Numbered from the stretch's first letter, positions 7,967 to 16,363 are shown. The stretch is DNA of 64,000 nucleotides from an uncultured Ruminococcus sp. (GCF_934476685.1 NZ_CAKSNX010000007.1:1-64000), one strand, 5' to 3'. Notes: generated by a model not told the origin, from the letters alone. Numbers and translations: made by a program.

Positions 7967-8000
7967 AAAATAAGAGGCAGCTGCGGCTGTCTTTTATTTT
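7967..8000 (+). terminator. Terminator after the zinc dehydrogenase
   Basis: Stem AATAAGAGGCAGC/GCTGTCTTTTATT around a TGCG loop, followed by further T residues. Confidence 0.7.
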
Positions 8001-8019
8001 TTACGTTCGTTTACATTAG

Positions 8020-8084
8020 AAATAACTATTGAAATATAATAATGATAGAAATTAATAATAAAAATTATAAATAACTATTGAAAT
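8020..8084 (+). repeat. Two 16-bp direct repeats at the SDR promoter
   Basis: AAATAACTATTGAAAT occurs exactly at 8020-8035 and 8069-8084, 49 bp apart (about 4.7 helical turns). The second copy covers the -35 element of the promoter at 8078-8106. This looks like a pair of operator sites; the regulator is not known, but the TetR and LysR genes nearby are candidates. Confidence 0.6.
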
Positions 8085-8106
8085 TCCATATTTAATGTGC
8101 TATAAT
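8078..8106 (+). promoter_or_regulatory. Promoter of the SDR-MFS operon
   Basis: TTGAAA (8078-8083), 17-nt spacer, TATAAT (8101-8106). The -35 lies within the second copy of the direct repeat. Confidence 0.75.
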
Positions 8107-8175
8107 ATATCTGCAATAATAAAATGTATGGCGAAAAGCCACAATGCATTTCAAAAAATTCAGGAGGAAGAAATT

Positions 8176-8952
8176 ATGGAAAGAAAAGTTGTTTTGATCA
8201 CAGGCGGCGCAATGGGTCAGGGTAAGGCTCATGCATTAAAGTTTGCTGAGAATGGTTTTGACGTTGTTCTTGCTGATATGCAGGACCCTGAGGGCGAAGT
8301 TTTCAGCGCTACTGTCAAGGAACTGGAAAATGTGGGTGCAAAGGTCCTTGCCGTTAAGTGCAACGTGACATCAGACAGCGATATGGAGGCTCTCTTTGAG
8401 AAGGCTTGGAACACTTTCGGCAGAATTGACGTTGTTGTCGCAAATGCAGGCGTAATAAACTTCGGCTATACATGGGAGCTTACCGATGAGCAGGTACAGA
8501 AGGTCATCGACATCGACCTTATCGGCACATGGAGAACAGATAAGTATGCCGCTATCTATATGAGAAAGCAGGGCTTCGGTCGTATAATCAATATCTCTTC
8601 AACTTCGGGTATGTACGGTACACCAAAGCTTGCTACATACTGTATGGCAAAATGGGGCGTAAGAGGTCTTACAAAAACTCTTGCTCAGGAGCTTAAGGGT
8701 ACAGGTATCGTTGTAAACACAGTATGCCCGACAAAGGTAAAGACACCAATGTGTGAAAATGAAAGCTATGTTGAGTTTATCAATGACCTCACAGGCAGCC
8801 ACTTTAAGAACTGGCAGGAGATGTACGATTCTGTTCCGTTCCTTGATGTTGAGGATATTTCCGATATGGTATTCTGGCTCGGTACAAGCCGTGCGGCAGG
8901 AAAGTTCAGCGGAAGAGATCTCGGTCTTGACCTCGGCACACTTCAGCAGTAA
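8176..8952 (+). CDS. Short-chain dehydrogenase/reductase
   Basis: 258 residues from the ATG at 8176, preferred over an upstream in-frame ATG because AGGAGG lies 8 nt before it and the Rossmann strand starts directly. Coenzyme motif TGGAMGQG (residues 9-16), NAG at 89-92, NISSTSG with catalytic Ser, and YCMAK with catalytic Tyr155 and Lys159: all parts of a classical SDR are intact. The TGGAMGQGKAHA start resembles carveol-dehydrogenase and mycofactocin-type SDRs, and an Asp at the end of strand 2 (VLADM) suggests NAD(H). The substrate is probably a secondary alcohol or ketone. It is followed 18 bp later by an MFS carrier, which suggests that the substrate or product is transported. Confidence 0.9.
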   Translation: MERKVVLITGGAMGQGKAHALKFAENGFDVVLADMQDPEGEVFSATVKELENVGAKVLAVKCNVTSDSDMEALFEKAWNTFGRIDVVVANAGVINFGYTWELTDEQVQKVIDIDLIGTWRTDKYAAIYMRKQGFGRIINISSTSGMYGTPKLATYCMAKWGVRGLTKTLAQELKGTGIVVNTVCPTKVKTPMCENESYVEFINDLTGSHFKNWQEMYDSVPFLDVEDISDMVFWLGTSRAAGKFSGRDLGLDLGTLQQ

Positions 8953-8970
8953 GTTCGGAGGAAAAAGGAT

Positions 8971-10194
8971 ATGAAAGTAACAAAAGCAACAAGATGGCGT
9001 GTTTTCGCAGGTGTGTGGATACAGAGCCTTTTCACTTCCGCAACAGCTTATTTCAGCCTGTTTGCTCTTCCGCTCACAAACCATTTCGGCTGGAGCCAGT
9101 CTGATTTCAGTATGGCTTACACTATTTATATGTTCATTTATTGCCTTATGGGATTTGCAGGCGGTCTGCTTGCTGAAAAGCTTAAACCTATGACAGCTAT
9201 CTATATCGGTCTTGTGTTCTTCTCAGCAGGCTGGTTCCTGACCGGTTTTGCGTCAAGCATACCACAGCTCTATATATTCTACGGAGTCCTTGCAGGTGCA
9301 GGCGCAGGTACTATTTACCCTGCTTGTCTGCCTACTGCTCTTAAATGGTTCCCTGACAAGAGCGGTTCTATTTCAGGACTTGTTCAGGCAGGCGCTTCCT
9401 GCGGCCCATTCATTATGTCGCCTATCGCTCAGATGCTTATCGATAATTACGGCGCACAGACAGCCTGCAAGATACTTGCCGTTGTATTCCTTATCGGAAT
9501 AGGTGCAGTCGCATGGATGATAGTTCCTTGTCCGGATGGCTGGCTGCCGGAAGGCTGGGTACCTGATGAGGCTCAGAAGAAGGTACTCAACACAAAGAAT
9601 TACAATATCCCTGAAATGGTAAAGACACCTGTTTTCTGGGTGCTTGTAATAATGTTCATTTTCGCAAATGCGGCAGGCACAATGATGGTCAGCGCAACTT
9701 CTCCTATTGCACAAAATCAGATAGGTCAGAGTGCAATGACGGCGGCTCTCTGCGTAAGTATTATGACCCTTGCAAATATGATCGGCCGTATCGGCTTCGG
9801 CTTTATCTATGATAAACTCAAAAGCTGGAATTCGCTTATGCTGGTGCTTCTTATAAACGGTATCTCAATGATAATGCTCACAATGGCAAAATCTCTCCCT
9901 TACTTTATTATCTGCATATGCCTTGTAGGATTTTCATTCGGCGGTCTGCTTGTAGTATTTGCCCCTATCGTAAAGAACGTATTCGGCAGCAAGTTCTATA
10001 ACCGCAACTACGGACTTATTTTCATAGGCTATGGTATCGGCGCATTTGTCGGACCTAAGATAAGCGCAACATTCTATGACAAGACAGGTTCTTATGTTTC
10101 GGGTTATATCGGCTCTGCAATACTTGCGGCACTGGCTATCGTGCTTGTATTTGCGGCTAAAAAGCTCGTTGCAAAAATGCAGGAAAACAACTGA
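8971..10194 (+). CDS. MFS carrier, oxalate/formate-antiporter-like (OFA)
   Basis: 407 residues with twelve predicted membrane helices in two sixes, joined by a hydrophilic loop (about residues 185-210) with the PDGWLPEGWVP segment common in this subfamily. GAGAGTIYPACLPTALKWFP in the first half matches the OFA-type MFS pattern (G-x-G-x-G-x-x-Y). These carriers move small carboxylates or related anions. Ribosome site GGAGG is 10 nt before the ATG. It forms an operon with the SDR and ends at the terminator at 10204. Real substrate unknown; the SDR suggests a hydroxy- or keto-compound. Confidence 0.87.
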   Translation: MKVTKATRWRVFAGVWIQSLFTSATAYFSLFALPLTNHFGWSQSDFSMAYTIYMFIYCLMGFAGGLLAEKLKPMTAIYIGLVFFSAGWFLTGFASSIPQLYIFYGVLAGAGAGTIYPACLPTALKWFPDKSGSISGLVQAGASCGPFIMSPIAQMLIDNYGAQTACKILAVVFLIGIGAVAWMIVPCPDGWLPEGWVPDEAQKKVLNTKNYNIPEMVKTPVFWVLVIMFIFANAAGTMMVSATSPIAQNQIGQSAMTAALCVSIMTLANMIGRIGFGFIYDKLKSWNSLMLVLLINGISMIMLTMAKSLPYFIICICLVGFSFGGLLVVFAPIVKNVFGSKFYNRNYGLIFIGYGIGAFVGPKISATFYDKTGSYVSGYIGSAILAALAIVLVFAAKKLVAKMQENN

Positions 10195-10203
10195 TACATT
10201 GAT

Positions 10204-10234
10204 AAAGCATCGTTTTGAAAACGGTGCTTTATTT
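10204..10234 (+). terminator. Terminator after the MFS gene
   Basis: Stem AAAGCA-CGTTTT/AAAACG-TGCTTT with a T·G pair inside a 13-bp helix, followed by ATTT. Confidence 0.65.
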
Positions 10235-10314
10235 GATAGTAAACTGTAAAGGCAATACCGCATAACTATCGCCTAAAACAAATAATTTATATTATTGGAT
10301 AGATTTTTTTGATT

Positions 10315-10336
10315 ATCTATGCTATAATACATAGAT
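10315..10336 (+). promoter_or_regulatory. LysR promoter with inverted repeat round the -10
   Basis: Perfect 7-bp inverted repeat ATCTATG (10315-10321) and CATAGAT (10330-10336) encloses TATAAT (10323-10328). No good -35 lies at 17 nt, so an activator or autoregulation by the LysR product is plausible. The spacing of the arms fits a LysR-type T-N11-A site. Confidence 0.55.
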
Positions 10337-10359
10337 GAAATCTATTTTGAAAGGAAAGA

Positions 10360-10381
10360 CCTGTGCGTTTTTCTGCACAGG
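10360..10381 (+). promoter_or_regulatory. Hairpin just before the LysR start codon
   Basis: Perfect 7-bp stem CCTGTGC/GCACAGG, 8-nt loop. The only Shine-Dalgarno-like bases before the ATG at 10394 (CAGG) are in its 3' arm, so weak or structured translation is likely. Confidence 0.45.
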
Positions 10382-10393
10382 CAGATTAAAATT

Positions 10394-11281
10394 ATGAATT
10401 TAGATCATCTCAGATATTTTGTCAGACTTGCAGAGGTTCGCCATTATACACGGGCGGCGGAACAGCTTGGCATATCTCAGCCTAGCCTCAGCCATGCGAT
10501 CAATCAGATAGAGGCTGAACTGGGCGTACCGCTTTTTGAAAAATCGGGAAGGAATACTACTCTTACACGTTTTGGTGAGGAATTTCTTGAATGTGCCGAA
10601 CATTCTCTCAGCATACTTGACGCAGGCATCGAAACACTTCAGCGTTACGGCAGGGGAGAGGGCGTAGTCAGGCTTGGATTCCTCAGAACGCTTGGGATAA
10701 ACTATATACCTCAGCTTACTTCGGATTTTCTCAAGGCTGATCCCGACTGTAATGTTCAGTTCAGCTTTCACAGTGGACTTTCCTCAGAACTGCTGGAGGA
10801 TCTTATACAGCGTAAATACGATTTCGTGTTCTGTTCAGAGCCTGATCCTGCATTGGGATTGAACGCAGTAGCAGTGGATTCGCAGGAACTTGTGGTCATA
10901 GTACCGAAAGATCACCCGCTTGCAGAGCGTGAAAGCATAAGTCTTGCGGAAACTCTGCCGTATCCTGCGGTTTGCTTTGCTGAGGGTTCGGGACTGAGAA
11001 AAATAGTTGACCGTATGTATGACGCTGTTGGCGGAAAGCCTGCGTCTGTTGTGGAAACGGAGGAGGACGAAGTAATAGCAGGACTTGTGTCGTCTGGTTT
11101 CGGTACGGCAGTAGTTCCGTATATGGATATGTTGGAAAAGCTGGAAGTGTCGGTGCTTAAAATTACCGATCCCCCATATTCAAGAAACTTTTTTATGGTG
11201 CAGAATGATGCGGCATTCCTTACATCTGCCGCACAGCGTTTCCGCAGCTTTGTACTGGGACGGACATTTTCAAATAAGTGA
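10394..11281 (+). CDS. LysR-family transcriptional regulator
   Basis: 295 residues. Residues 1-60 form the LysR winged helix-turn-helix: MNLDHLRYFVRLAEVRHYTR, AAEQLGISQPSLSHAINQIE, LGVPLFEKSGR, all canonical. Residues 90-290 form the periplasmic-binding-protein-like effector domain (VRLGFLRTLG at its first strand). It is monocistronic or leads an operon with the ABM gene 15 bp downstream. By position it is a candidate regulator of the upstream SDR-MFS pair or the downstream genes; the effector is not readable. Confidence 0.93.
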   Translation: MNLDHLRYFVRLAEVRHYTRAAEQLGISQPSLSHAINQIEAELGVPLFEKSGRNTTLTRFGEEFLECAEHSLSILDAGIETLQRYGRGEGVVRLGFLRTLGINYIPQLTSDFLKADPDCNVQFSFHSGLSSELLEDLIQRKYDFVFCSEPDPALGLNAVAVDSQELVVIVPKDHPLAERESISLAETLPYPAVCFAEGSGLRKIVDRMYDAVGGKPASVVETEEDEVIAGLVSSGFGTAVVPYMDMLEKLEVSVLKITDPPYSRNFFMVQNDAAFLTSAAQRFRSFVLGRTFSNK

Positions 11282-11296
11282 TATTGGAGGAAAATT

Positions 11297-11587
11297 ATGA
11301 ACGGACTGGTTCTTCTGGTGACTTATAAAACTAAGAATGGTATGGGTGAAAAGTTTATTGAAGAAGTAAGATCAGCGGGTATTATGGAAAAAATACAGGC
11401 TGAGGACGGCTTTGTAAAGTATGATTACTATTTGAGCGCAGCCGACCCGAATGAGATACTTCTTGTGGAAGAGTGGAGCAGCGAAGAACAGCAGCAAGCT
11501 CATCTGCTCACCGCCCATATGGGGGAGCTTAAATCAATAAAAGAAAAATATGTGACCGACACAGCTGTCAGAAAGATAATGCTTTAA
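11297..11587 (+). CDS. ABM-domain (antibiotic biosynthesis monooxygenase-like) protein
   Basis: 96 residues, one ferredoxin-like ABM fold: strand LVLLVTYKTKNG, helix with EKFIEEVRSAGI, EDGFVKYDYYLS, and the family-typical ILLVEEWSSEEQQQAHLLTAHM. Proteins of this group include quinol-type monooxygenases, YgiN-like and haem-degrading enzymes, but many have no proven activity. It has GGAGG before the ATG and follows the LysR gene by 15 bp, so it is probably co-transcribed. It may belong to the same redox set as the SDR and zinc dehydrogenase. Confidence 0.82.
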   Translation: MNGLVLLVTYKTKNGMGEKFIEEVRSAGIMEKIQAEDGFVKYDYYLSAADPNEILLVEEWSSEEQQQAHLLTAHMGELKSIKEKYVTDTAVRKIML

Positions 11588-11628
11588 CGGCTGTGCTGTC
11601 ATAAGTTCTGAAAGGTCTTGTATAGATA

Positions 11629-12312
11629 ATGGAAAAAGCTGAAAGAAAAACTTTGTTCAGAGGAGAGGCGGCACTTGCACTTGCCGTTGTTATAAACAGC
11701 TTCGGAGTTGTCCTGATGCTGTATTCAGGTGCAGGAATATCCGCTATTTCAAGCGTGCCGTATGCATTTTCAGAAGTGCTGCCGAAACTTTCCCTCGGCA
11801 CATGGACATACATATTTCAAGGTTTACTTGTCCTTACGCTGATGATAATGCGGCGCAAATTTGTTCCTGCATATTTATTTAGCTTTGCAGTAGGCTTTGT
11901 ATTCAGCGAACTGCTTGATCTTTATGAAATGTGGATAAAGGTGCTGCCCTATACGCTGATTATGAGAGTGATATATTTTATTATCAGCTATCTTGTGATA
12001 TGCGTCGGAATAGCGCTTTCAAACCGCTGCGGACTGCCGATAATCCCAACGGATCTGTTTCCGAGAGAACTGTCGGATATAACTGGCGTAAAATATTCAA
12101 GAATAAAAATAGGCTTTGATCTGACCTGCCTTGCCGTTACAGGCGGACTGACCTTTTTGTGTCTCGGACATATAAAAGGACTTGGAATAGGAACTGTCCT
12201 TGCGGCTTTTACAATGGGAAAAGGCATAGCATTGGTAGGAGATCTGATCGACAGAAAATTTGTGTTCGAGAATTTTATATCATTAAGAAACAAAGCGCAG
12301 GCAGAAAGCTGA
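11629..12312 (+). CDS. YczE/YitT-like integral membrane protein
   Basis: 227 residues, five to six membrane helices with short loops. The pattern NSFGVVLMLYSGAGISAISSVP in helix 1 and GLGIGTVLAAFTMGKGI near the C-terminus matches the YczE/YyaS/YitT group (COG2364). Function not established for the group. Weak ribosome site; 41 bp after the ABM gene and followed by a strong terminator, so it is probably the end of the LysR transcript. Confidence 0.75.
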   Translation: MEKAERKTLFRGEAALALAVVINSFGVVLMLYSGAGISAISSVPYAFSEVLPKLSLGTWTYIFQGLLVLTLMIMRRKFVPAYLFSFAVGFVFSELLDLYEMWIKVLPYTLIMRVIYFIISYLVICVGIALSNRCGLPIIPTDLFPRELSDITGVKYSRIKIGFDLTCLAVTGGLTFLCLGHIKGLGIGTVLAAFTMGKGIALVGDLIDRKFVFENFISLRNKAQAES

Positions 12313-12352
12313 ATAGCTTTTTGATCTCGAATATACTATTATAAGATATAAA

Positions 12353-12389
12353 AATACCACAGCATTTTTATAATGCCGTGGTATTTTTT
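12353..12389 (+). terminator. Terminator closing the LysR-YczE transcript
   Basis: 14-bp stem with one mismatch (AATACCAC-GCATT with AATGC-GTGGTATT), short loop and six T residues. Confidence 0.85.
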
Positions 12390-12468
12390 GAGTTGTTTGG
12401 TGTTTTTAGTTTTTACACAAGCTTTTTAAAGCCGAGATAAGAGTTTAGAAAAGTGGGTTTGGTGGGAC

Positions 12469-12633
12469 TGGCGACCAAAGGCCGTGCCTATGCAAACTTT
12501 GAAAACTGAGATAGGGACTTAACCAAAGTTTAGTGTAAGCTGGCGACCACAGGTCGCCCCTACGGAAACATTGAGAAAAAATCCTCATTAAACCTCACCA
12601 AAGTAGGTTTAAGTAAAAGTCATATCTCAGTTT
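12469..12633. repeat. REP-like intergenic repeat, two copies
   Basis: TGGCGACCACAGGTCGCC (from 12541) contains a perfect 7-bp palindrome arm pair GGCGACC/GGTCGCC; a decayed copy (TGGCGACCAAAGGCCGTGCC) starts at 12469, 72 bp earlier, with both followed by CTATG or CTACG. An 11-bp inverted repeat AAACTGAGATA (12503-12513) and TATCTCAGTTT (12623-12633) frames the second copy. The 415-bp gap 12313-12727 otherwise holds only the terminator at 12353 and a GC-richer stretch (12650-12727) without a credible ORF. Confidence 0.6.
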
Positions 12634-12727
12634 CTTCCGAGCACAAAAGTAAAAGACCGCACAGCAGACAGCGAGCTTGTCGAGCGTCCCGAATTACCCC
12701 GTCCGGTGAGGACCCGTACGGCGAGGA

Positions 12728-12982
12728 TTACCAATATGGAGTGGGGTGGGGACAGTGCTTGTCTTTTTTGGCTGCCCTCAGCTGTACAAAACAACCGCAT
12801 AAACCGCACATACCTTGCCCTAACTCAGTACATTCTTCACATTTCCGCAGCCGCCGTTCGTATTCTTCCTTGCCAACACGCTTTTCCGACGGCATAGCCT
12901 CTACCATCTCAACTATCTTCCTGTGCGTGTCACCAAGATCAGTTTCGGAAAGCAAACATCTTTTGCAAATTGGTCTGTCCAT
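12728..12982 (-). CDS. DUF6171 family small cysteine-rich protein
   Basis: 84 residues with paired cysteines: CKRCLL at the N-terminus, CEECTELGQGMCGLCGCF near residue 50 and KHCP at the end, the arrangement of the DUF6171 family, probably a zinc-binding fold. YERRLRKCEEC links the two halves. Its ATG (12982) follows the arabinofuranosidase stop by one base, so the two are co-translated. No function is known for the family; the coupling to a glycosidase here may be chance or may point to a role in the same regulon. Confidence 0.75.
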   Translation of the reverse strand: MDRPICKRCLLSETDLGDTHRKIVEMVEAMPSEKRVGKEEYERRLRKCEECTELGQGMCGLCGCFVQLRAAKKDKHCPHPTPYW

Positions 12983-12983
12983 T

Positions 12984-14447
12984 TTATTTCACAGTTACGC
13001 TTACTACCGAGCAGGCTGGCAGCTTGACTTTGAGCGTGTTTCCAACCAGTTTTGCATCACAGGCTTCTGTGTGTACAACGTTCGGAGCATCAAAATCATT
13101 GTGTGCGTGAACCTCGTTGGTGAGTATTCTTGCACTTGCCTCGCTGCCCTTGAAATTGCATATGTCACATTCTACCTCAGCCTCTTCATCAATAGAACAG
13201 TTGGCAAGGGTTATGGTCATAACGCCGTCTTTAACGGACGCAGAGCTTGATATCATCGGCGCTCCGCCTTCCATTTTCTCGCTGCCGCAGTAGCAGTATA
13301 TCGCATCTCCGCCCTGATGTTCCTTGTAAAGATCAAAAACATGATAGGTCGGGGTCTTTATCATCTTTTCGCCCTCTGTGAGAATAAGCGCCTGAAGTAC
13401 ATTAACAGCCTGCGCAAGATTTGCCATTACAACACGCTTGCTGTGACGGTTGAAAATATTCAGCGTGAGAGCCGCAACTATCGCATCACGCATCGTGTTC
13501 TGCTGATAAAGAAATCCTGGGTTCGTTCCCTCTTCAACATCAAACCAGCAGCCCCATTCGTCTACGATCAGACCTATGTCATTGTTCGGGTCATAACGGT
13601 TCATTATCTCTGTGTGACGTGTCAGAAGTTCGTCCATAAAATTAGCTGTTGATATCAGCTTGTAATAATCTGCATTGTCAAATTTAGTTGCAGAACCTTT
13701 TGTGTTCCAGTCTGGTATAGCATAGAAGTGAAGAGCAATGCCGTTTGCAGTGTACTTGTTTATGTTTTTCATCATGACTTCTGTCCAGTTATAGTCGGCA
13801 GAGCTCGGTCCGCAGGCGATCCTGAACAGCTGATTTCCTGAGTAGTTTTTGCAGAATGTCTGATATCTCTTGTATTCGTCAGCATAATATTCAGGGCGCA
13901 TACTTCCTCCGCAGCCCCAGTTTTCATTGCCGATGCCAAGATATTTTAACTTCCAAGGCTTTTCTCTGCCGTTCTCTTTTCTGAGATCAGCCATTGGAGA
14001 AACTCCGTCAAAGGTCATGTATTCTACCCATTCTGAAAGCTCCTGAACCGTTCCGCTGCCTACGTTGCCTGCAATGTATGGCTGACAGCCGACTTGTTCG
14101 CAAAGTTCCATAAATTCATGAGTCCCAAATGAGTTGTCCTCTGTAACTCCGCCCCAGTTTGTGTTCACCATTTTCTTTCGGCTTTGCTTGTTACCGATAC
14201 CGTCTTTCCAGTGATATTCGTCTGCAAAGCAGCCGCCCGGCCAGCGGAGAACAGGCAGTTTTATGTTCTTGAAAGCCTCCACGATATCTGTGCGTATGCC
14301 GTTCACATTCGGGATAGGAGAGTCCTCTCCAACATAGATGCCGTTGTAAATGCATCGTCCGAGATGTTCGGAAAAGTGTCCGTATATCTCAGGATTTATG
14401 TGTCCCGTAACGTCGCTTGCGTTGATGAGCATAGAAAATTTTTTCAT
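12984..14447 (-). CDS. abfA: GH51 alpha-L-arabinofuranosidase
   Basis: 487 residues, the full GH51 length. The (beta/alpha)8 barrel carries the acid/base Glu175 in GIGNENWG and the nucleophile Glu297 in [25 protein letters not shown] is the family signature near residue 70. A beta-sandwich domain forms the N-terminal strand and the last 110 residues. No signal peptide, so it works inside the cell on imported arabino-oligosaccharides, releasing terminal L-arabinofuranose. Expressed on the minus strand from a promoter region shared with the divergent AraC gene at 14578, its likely regulator. Confidence 0.95.
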   Translation of the reverse strand: MKKFSMLINASDVTGHINPEIYGHFSEHLGRCIYNGIYVGEDSPIPNVNGIRTDIVEAFKNIKLPVLRWPGGCFADEYHWKDGIGNKQSRKKMVNTNWGGVTEDNSFGTHEFMELCEQVGCQPYIAGNVGSGTVQELSEWVEYMTFDGVSPMADLRKENGREKPWKLKYLGIGNENWGCGGSMRPEYYADEYKRYQTFCKNYSGNQLFRIACGPSSADYNWTEVMMKNINKYTANGIALHFYAIPDWNTKGSATKFDNADYYKLISTANFMDELLTRHTEIMNRYDPNNDIGLIVDEWGCWFDVEEGTNPGFLYQQNTMRDAIVAALTLNIFNRHSKRVVMANLAQAVNVLQALILTEGEKMIKTPTYHVFDLYKEHQGGDAIYCYCGSEKMEGGAPMISSSASVKDGVMTITLANCSIDEEAEVECDICNFKGSEASARILTNEVHAHNDFDAPNVVHTEACDAKLVGNTLKVKLPACSVVSVTVK

Positions 14448-14496
14448 TATAAAACAGTCCTTTCTGTAAAATGCGCCATTTTTTCTCTGTAATTAT

Positions 14497-14535
14497 ATAT
14501 TACACCTTGACAAATATTTTTCAATGATATATCAT
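14497..14535. promoter_or_regulatory. Overlapping divergent promoters, abfA and araC-type gene
   Basis: Plus: TTGACA (14507-14512), 17-nt spacer, TATCAT (14530-14535). Minus: TTGAAA (14524-14519), 16-nt spacer, TAATAT (14502-14497). The two occupy the same DNA, so polymerases exclude each other. A 12-bp palindrome ATGATATATCAT overlaps the plus -10. Confidence 0.65.
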
Positions 14536-14577
14536 ATCTTTATACTGACATATCCTACGATTATGGAGGAGAAAATT

Positions 14578-15357
14578 ATGATGAAAATTCATGCCATAGG
14601 TCTTGATATGCACCATTTCGGGGATTTCTGTATCGACCGCCACAACGGTTCGGGAGATGACCTGCTGATAATTTTCAAGACCAATGCGATAATAACTGTT
14701 GACGGCAAGGATATCGTTGCTCCGCCCGGCAGCGCAGTTCTTTATCCCATAGGTGCGCACCAGCATTACCGTACCGCCTGCAATACATATATAAATCATT
14801 TCCTGCATTTTGAGGGGTTAGATAACGACGAACTTCGTACCGCTCTTCCGCTGGGCAGACTTATAGGACTTGAAAATATAGAGGAAGTCGAGGAGCTGCT
14901 GCGTATGATAAGCCGTGAGCATATGTCCGATTCTGCAAACAAAGAGCAGTATATGGATATGCTGATAAAAATGCTTATCCTTAAATTGTCAGACGGTATG
15001 TCGGACGGCATTTCGCCTGTGGGGAAAAATCCTCATTCCGCAAAGCTCAATGCCTTGAGAGCAGAGATGTACAGCAGCGCAGGTCAGTTCTCATCTGTGG
15101 AACAGCTTGCGCAGAAGCTTAATTTCAGCCCCTCGCATTTTCAGCAGCTTTATAAAAGCTTTTTCGGCGTGAGCTGCTATGAGGATCTGCTGACGGCAAA
15201 GATAAAAATGGCGCAGTATTATCTTCGCAGTACAAAGCTTTCGGTCAAAGAGATATCCGCTATGTGCGGCTATGAAAATGACGTATGCTTTATGCGGCAG
15301 TTCAAAAAGCGTGTGGGCGTTACTCCGACAGAATACAGGTCAAAAACTATCAGTTGA
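14578..15357 (+). CDS. AraC-family regulator, likely of abfA
   Basis: 259 residues from the ATG at 14578 (GGAGGAG 8 nt upstream; the longer frame starting at 14524 has no ribosome site and overlaps the promoter). The N-terminal cupin-like sensor domain (residues 1-150: VAPPGSAVLYPIGAHQHY) is followed by two AraC helix-turn-helix motifs (about 165-255), including SVEQLAQKLNFSPSHFQQLY and SVKEISAMCGYENDVCFMRQ. It lies head to head with abfA. The sensor domain class binds sugars in relatives, arabinose being the obvious guess. Confidence 0.88.
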   Translation: MMKIHAIGLDMHHFGDFCIDRHNGSGDDLLIIFKTNAIITVDGKDIVAPPGSAVLYPIGAHQHYRTACNTYINHFLHFEGLDNDELRTALPLGRLIGLENIEEVEELLRMISREHMSDSANKEQYMDMLIKMLILKLSDGMSDGISPVGKNPHSAKLNALRAEMYSSAGQFSSVEQLAQKLNFSPSHFQQLYKSFFGVSCYEDLLTAKIKMAQYYLRSTKLSVKEISAMCGYENDVCFMRQFKKRVGVTPTEYRSKTIS

Positions 15358-15372
15358 TATTGTGCATATTTA

Positions 15373-15401
15373 TTGACTTTACAGTGAATAAATGGTATAA
15401 T
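15373..15401 (+). promoter_or_regulatory. Promoter of the second AraC-type gene
   Basis: TTGACT (15373-15378), 17-nt spacer, TATAAT (15396-15401). Confidence 0.75.
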
Positions 15402-15455
15402 TATAAATATGGATATGCATAATGTATGTCGCCGCTGAAACAGGAGGTATGGATA

Positions 15456-16316
15456 TTGGAAAAACAATTTTTCACAACATCATCGGTATCTTCCGATAGA
15501 ATACTTCATACCCCGTCTGCCTTTGCGAAAAATTCCCTGCTCTATCTTCAGGAGGTCGGAACGCTTAAAGCCTTGTCTGCCCATTCCAGCAGACGTGAGG
15601 ACCTTTCGTCTTACCTTTTCTTTATAGTTTTGGAGGGCAAGGGAAGTCTTTCTTACTGCGGTCAGCATTTTGACCTTTCGCAGGGCGACTGCGTTTTTAT
15701 CAACTGTATGAATCCCTATGAGCATATGACCTGCGGTGATGAACTCTGGTCGCTACAGTGGTGTCATTTCAACGGGATATTTCTGAAAGATATCTACGCT
15801 AAGTATCTTGAACGTGGAGGACAGCCTGTGTTCCGTCCGTCATCATCTGAGGCATATGCAGCCGTTTTGTCAAGACTTCAGGCTATTGCAGGCTCTGATG
15901 ACTATATCCGTGATATGCGGATAAATGAAAATCTTAGCAGTCTGCTTACGCTCCTTATGGAGCAGTCATGGAATCCCGATCTGATAAATACAGGCATAAA
16001 GCGGAGAGAGCTTGTGAACGTCAAAAATTATCTTGATGAGAATTACAGCAGGAAAATAACTCTTGATGATCTTGAATCTGTGTTCTATATAAACAAGTTC
16101 TATCTTGCGAAGATATTTAAAGAACAGTATGGTGTGAGCATAAATGTTTATTTGTCGCAGCAGAGGATAACAGAGGCAAAAAAGCTGCTGCGTTTTTCAG
16201 ATAAAAGTATAGAAGAAATATCTGCCGCCGTAGGTTACAGCGACGCAAATTATTTCAGCAGGGGGTTTAAGAAGATCGAAGGCATAACCCCAACTGAATA
16301 CCGCCGACTATGGTAA
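15456..16316 (+). CDS. Second AraC-family regulator
   Basis: 286 residues from TTG at 15456, which has AGGAGG 8 nt upstream; the in-frame ATG at 15426 has no ribosome site. Cupin-type N-terminal domain (GKGSLSYCGQHFDLSQGDCV, then FINCMNPYEHMT) and C-terminal double helix-turn-helix (ITLDDLESVFYINKFYLAKI and SIEEISAAVGYSDANYFSRG). It is a paralogue of the regulator just upstream but differs clearly in the sensor domain. It lies 48 bp before the fucokinase gene and has its own promoter, so it may control the GDP-fucose cluster and be co-transcribed with it. Confidence 0.88.
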   Translation: MEKQFFTTSSVSSDRILHTPSAFAKNSLLYLQEVGTLKALSAHSSRREDLSSYLFFIVLEGKGSLSYCGQHFDLSQGDCVFINCMNPYEHMTCGDELWSLQWCHFNGIFLKDIYAKYLERGGQPVFRPSSSEAYAAVLSRLQAIAGSDDYIRDMRINENLSSLLTLLMEQSWNPDLINTGIKRRELVNVKNYLDENYSRKITLDDLESVFYINKFYLAKIFKEQYGVSINVYLSQQRITEAKKLLRFSDKSIEEISAAVGYSDANYFSRGFKKIEGITPTEYRRLW

Positions 16317-16363
16317 CGGCAGAACGAAAGTCAGAAGAAAATTAAGAAAGTGGTGCTTGTAAA

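Noticed and set aside
12627..12727. Small ORFs across the GC-richer 3' end of the DUF6171 transcript
   Set aside because: No ribosome site or recognisable protein pattern.
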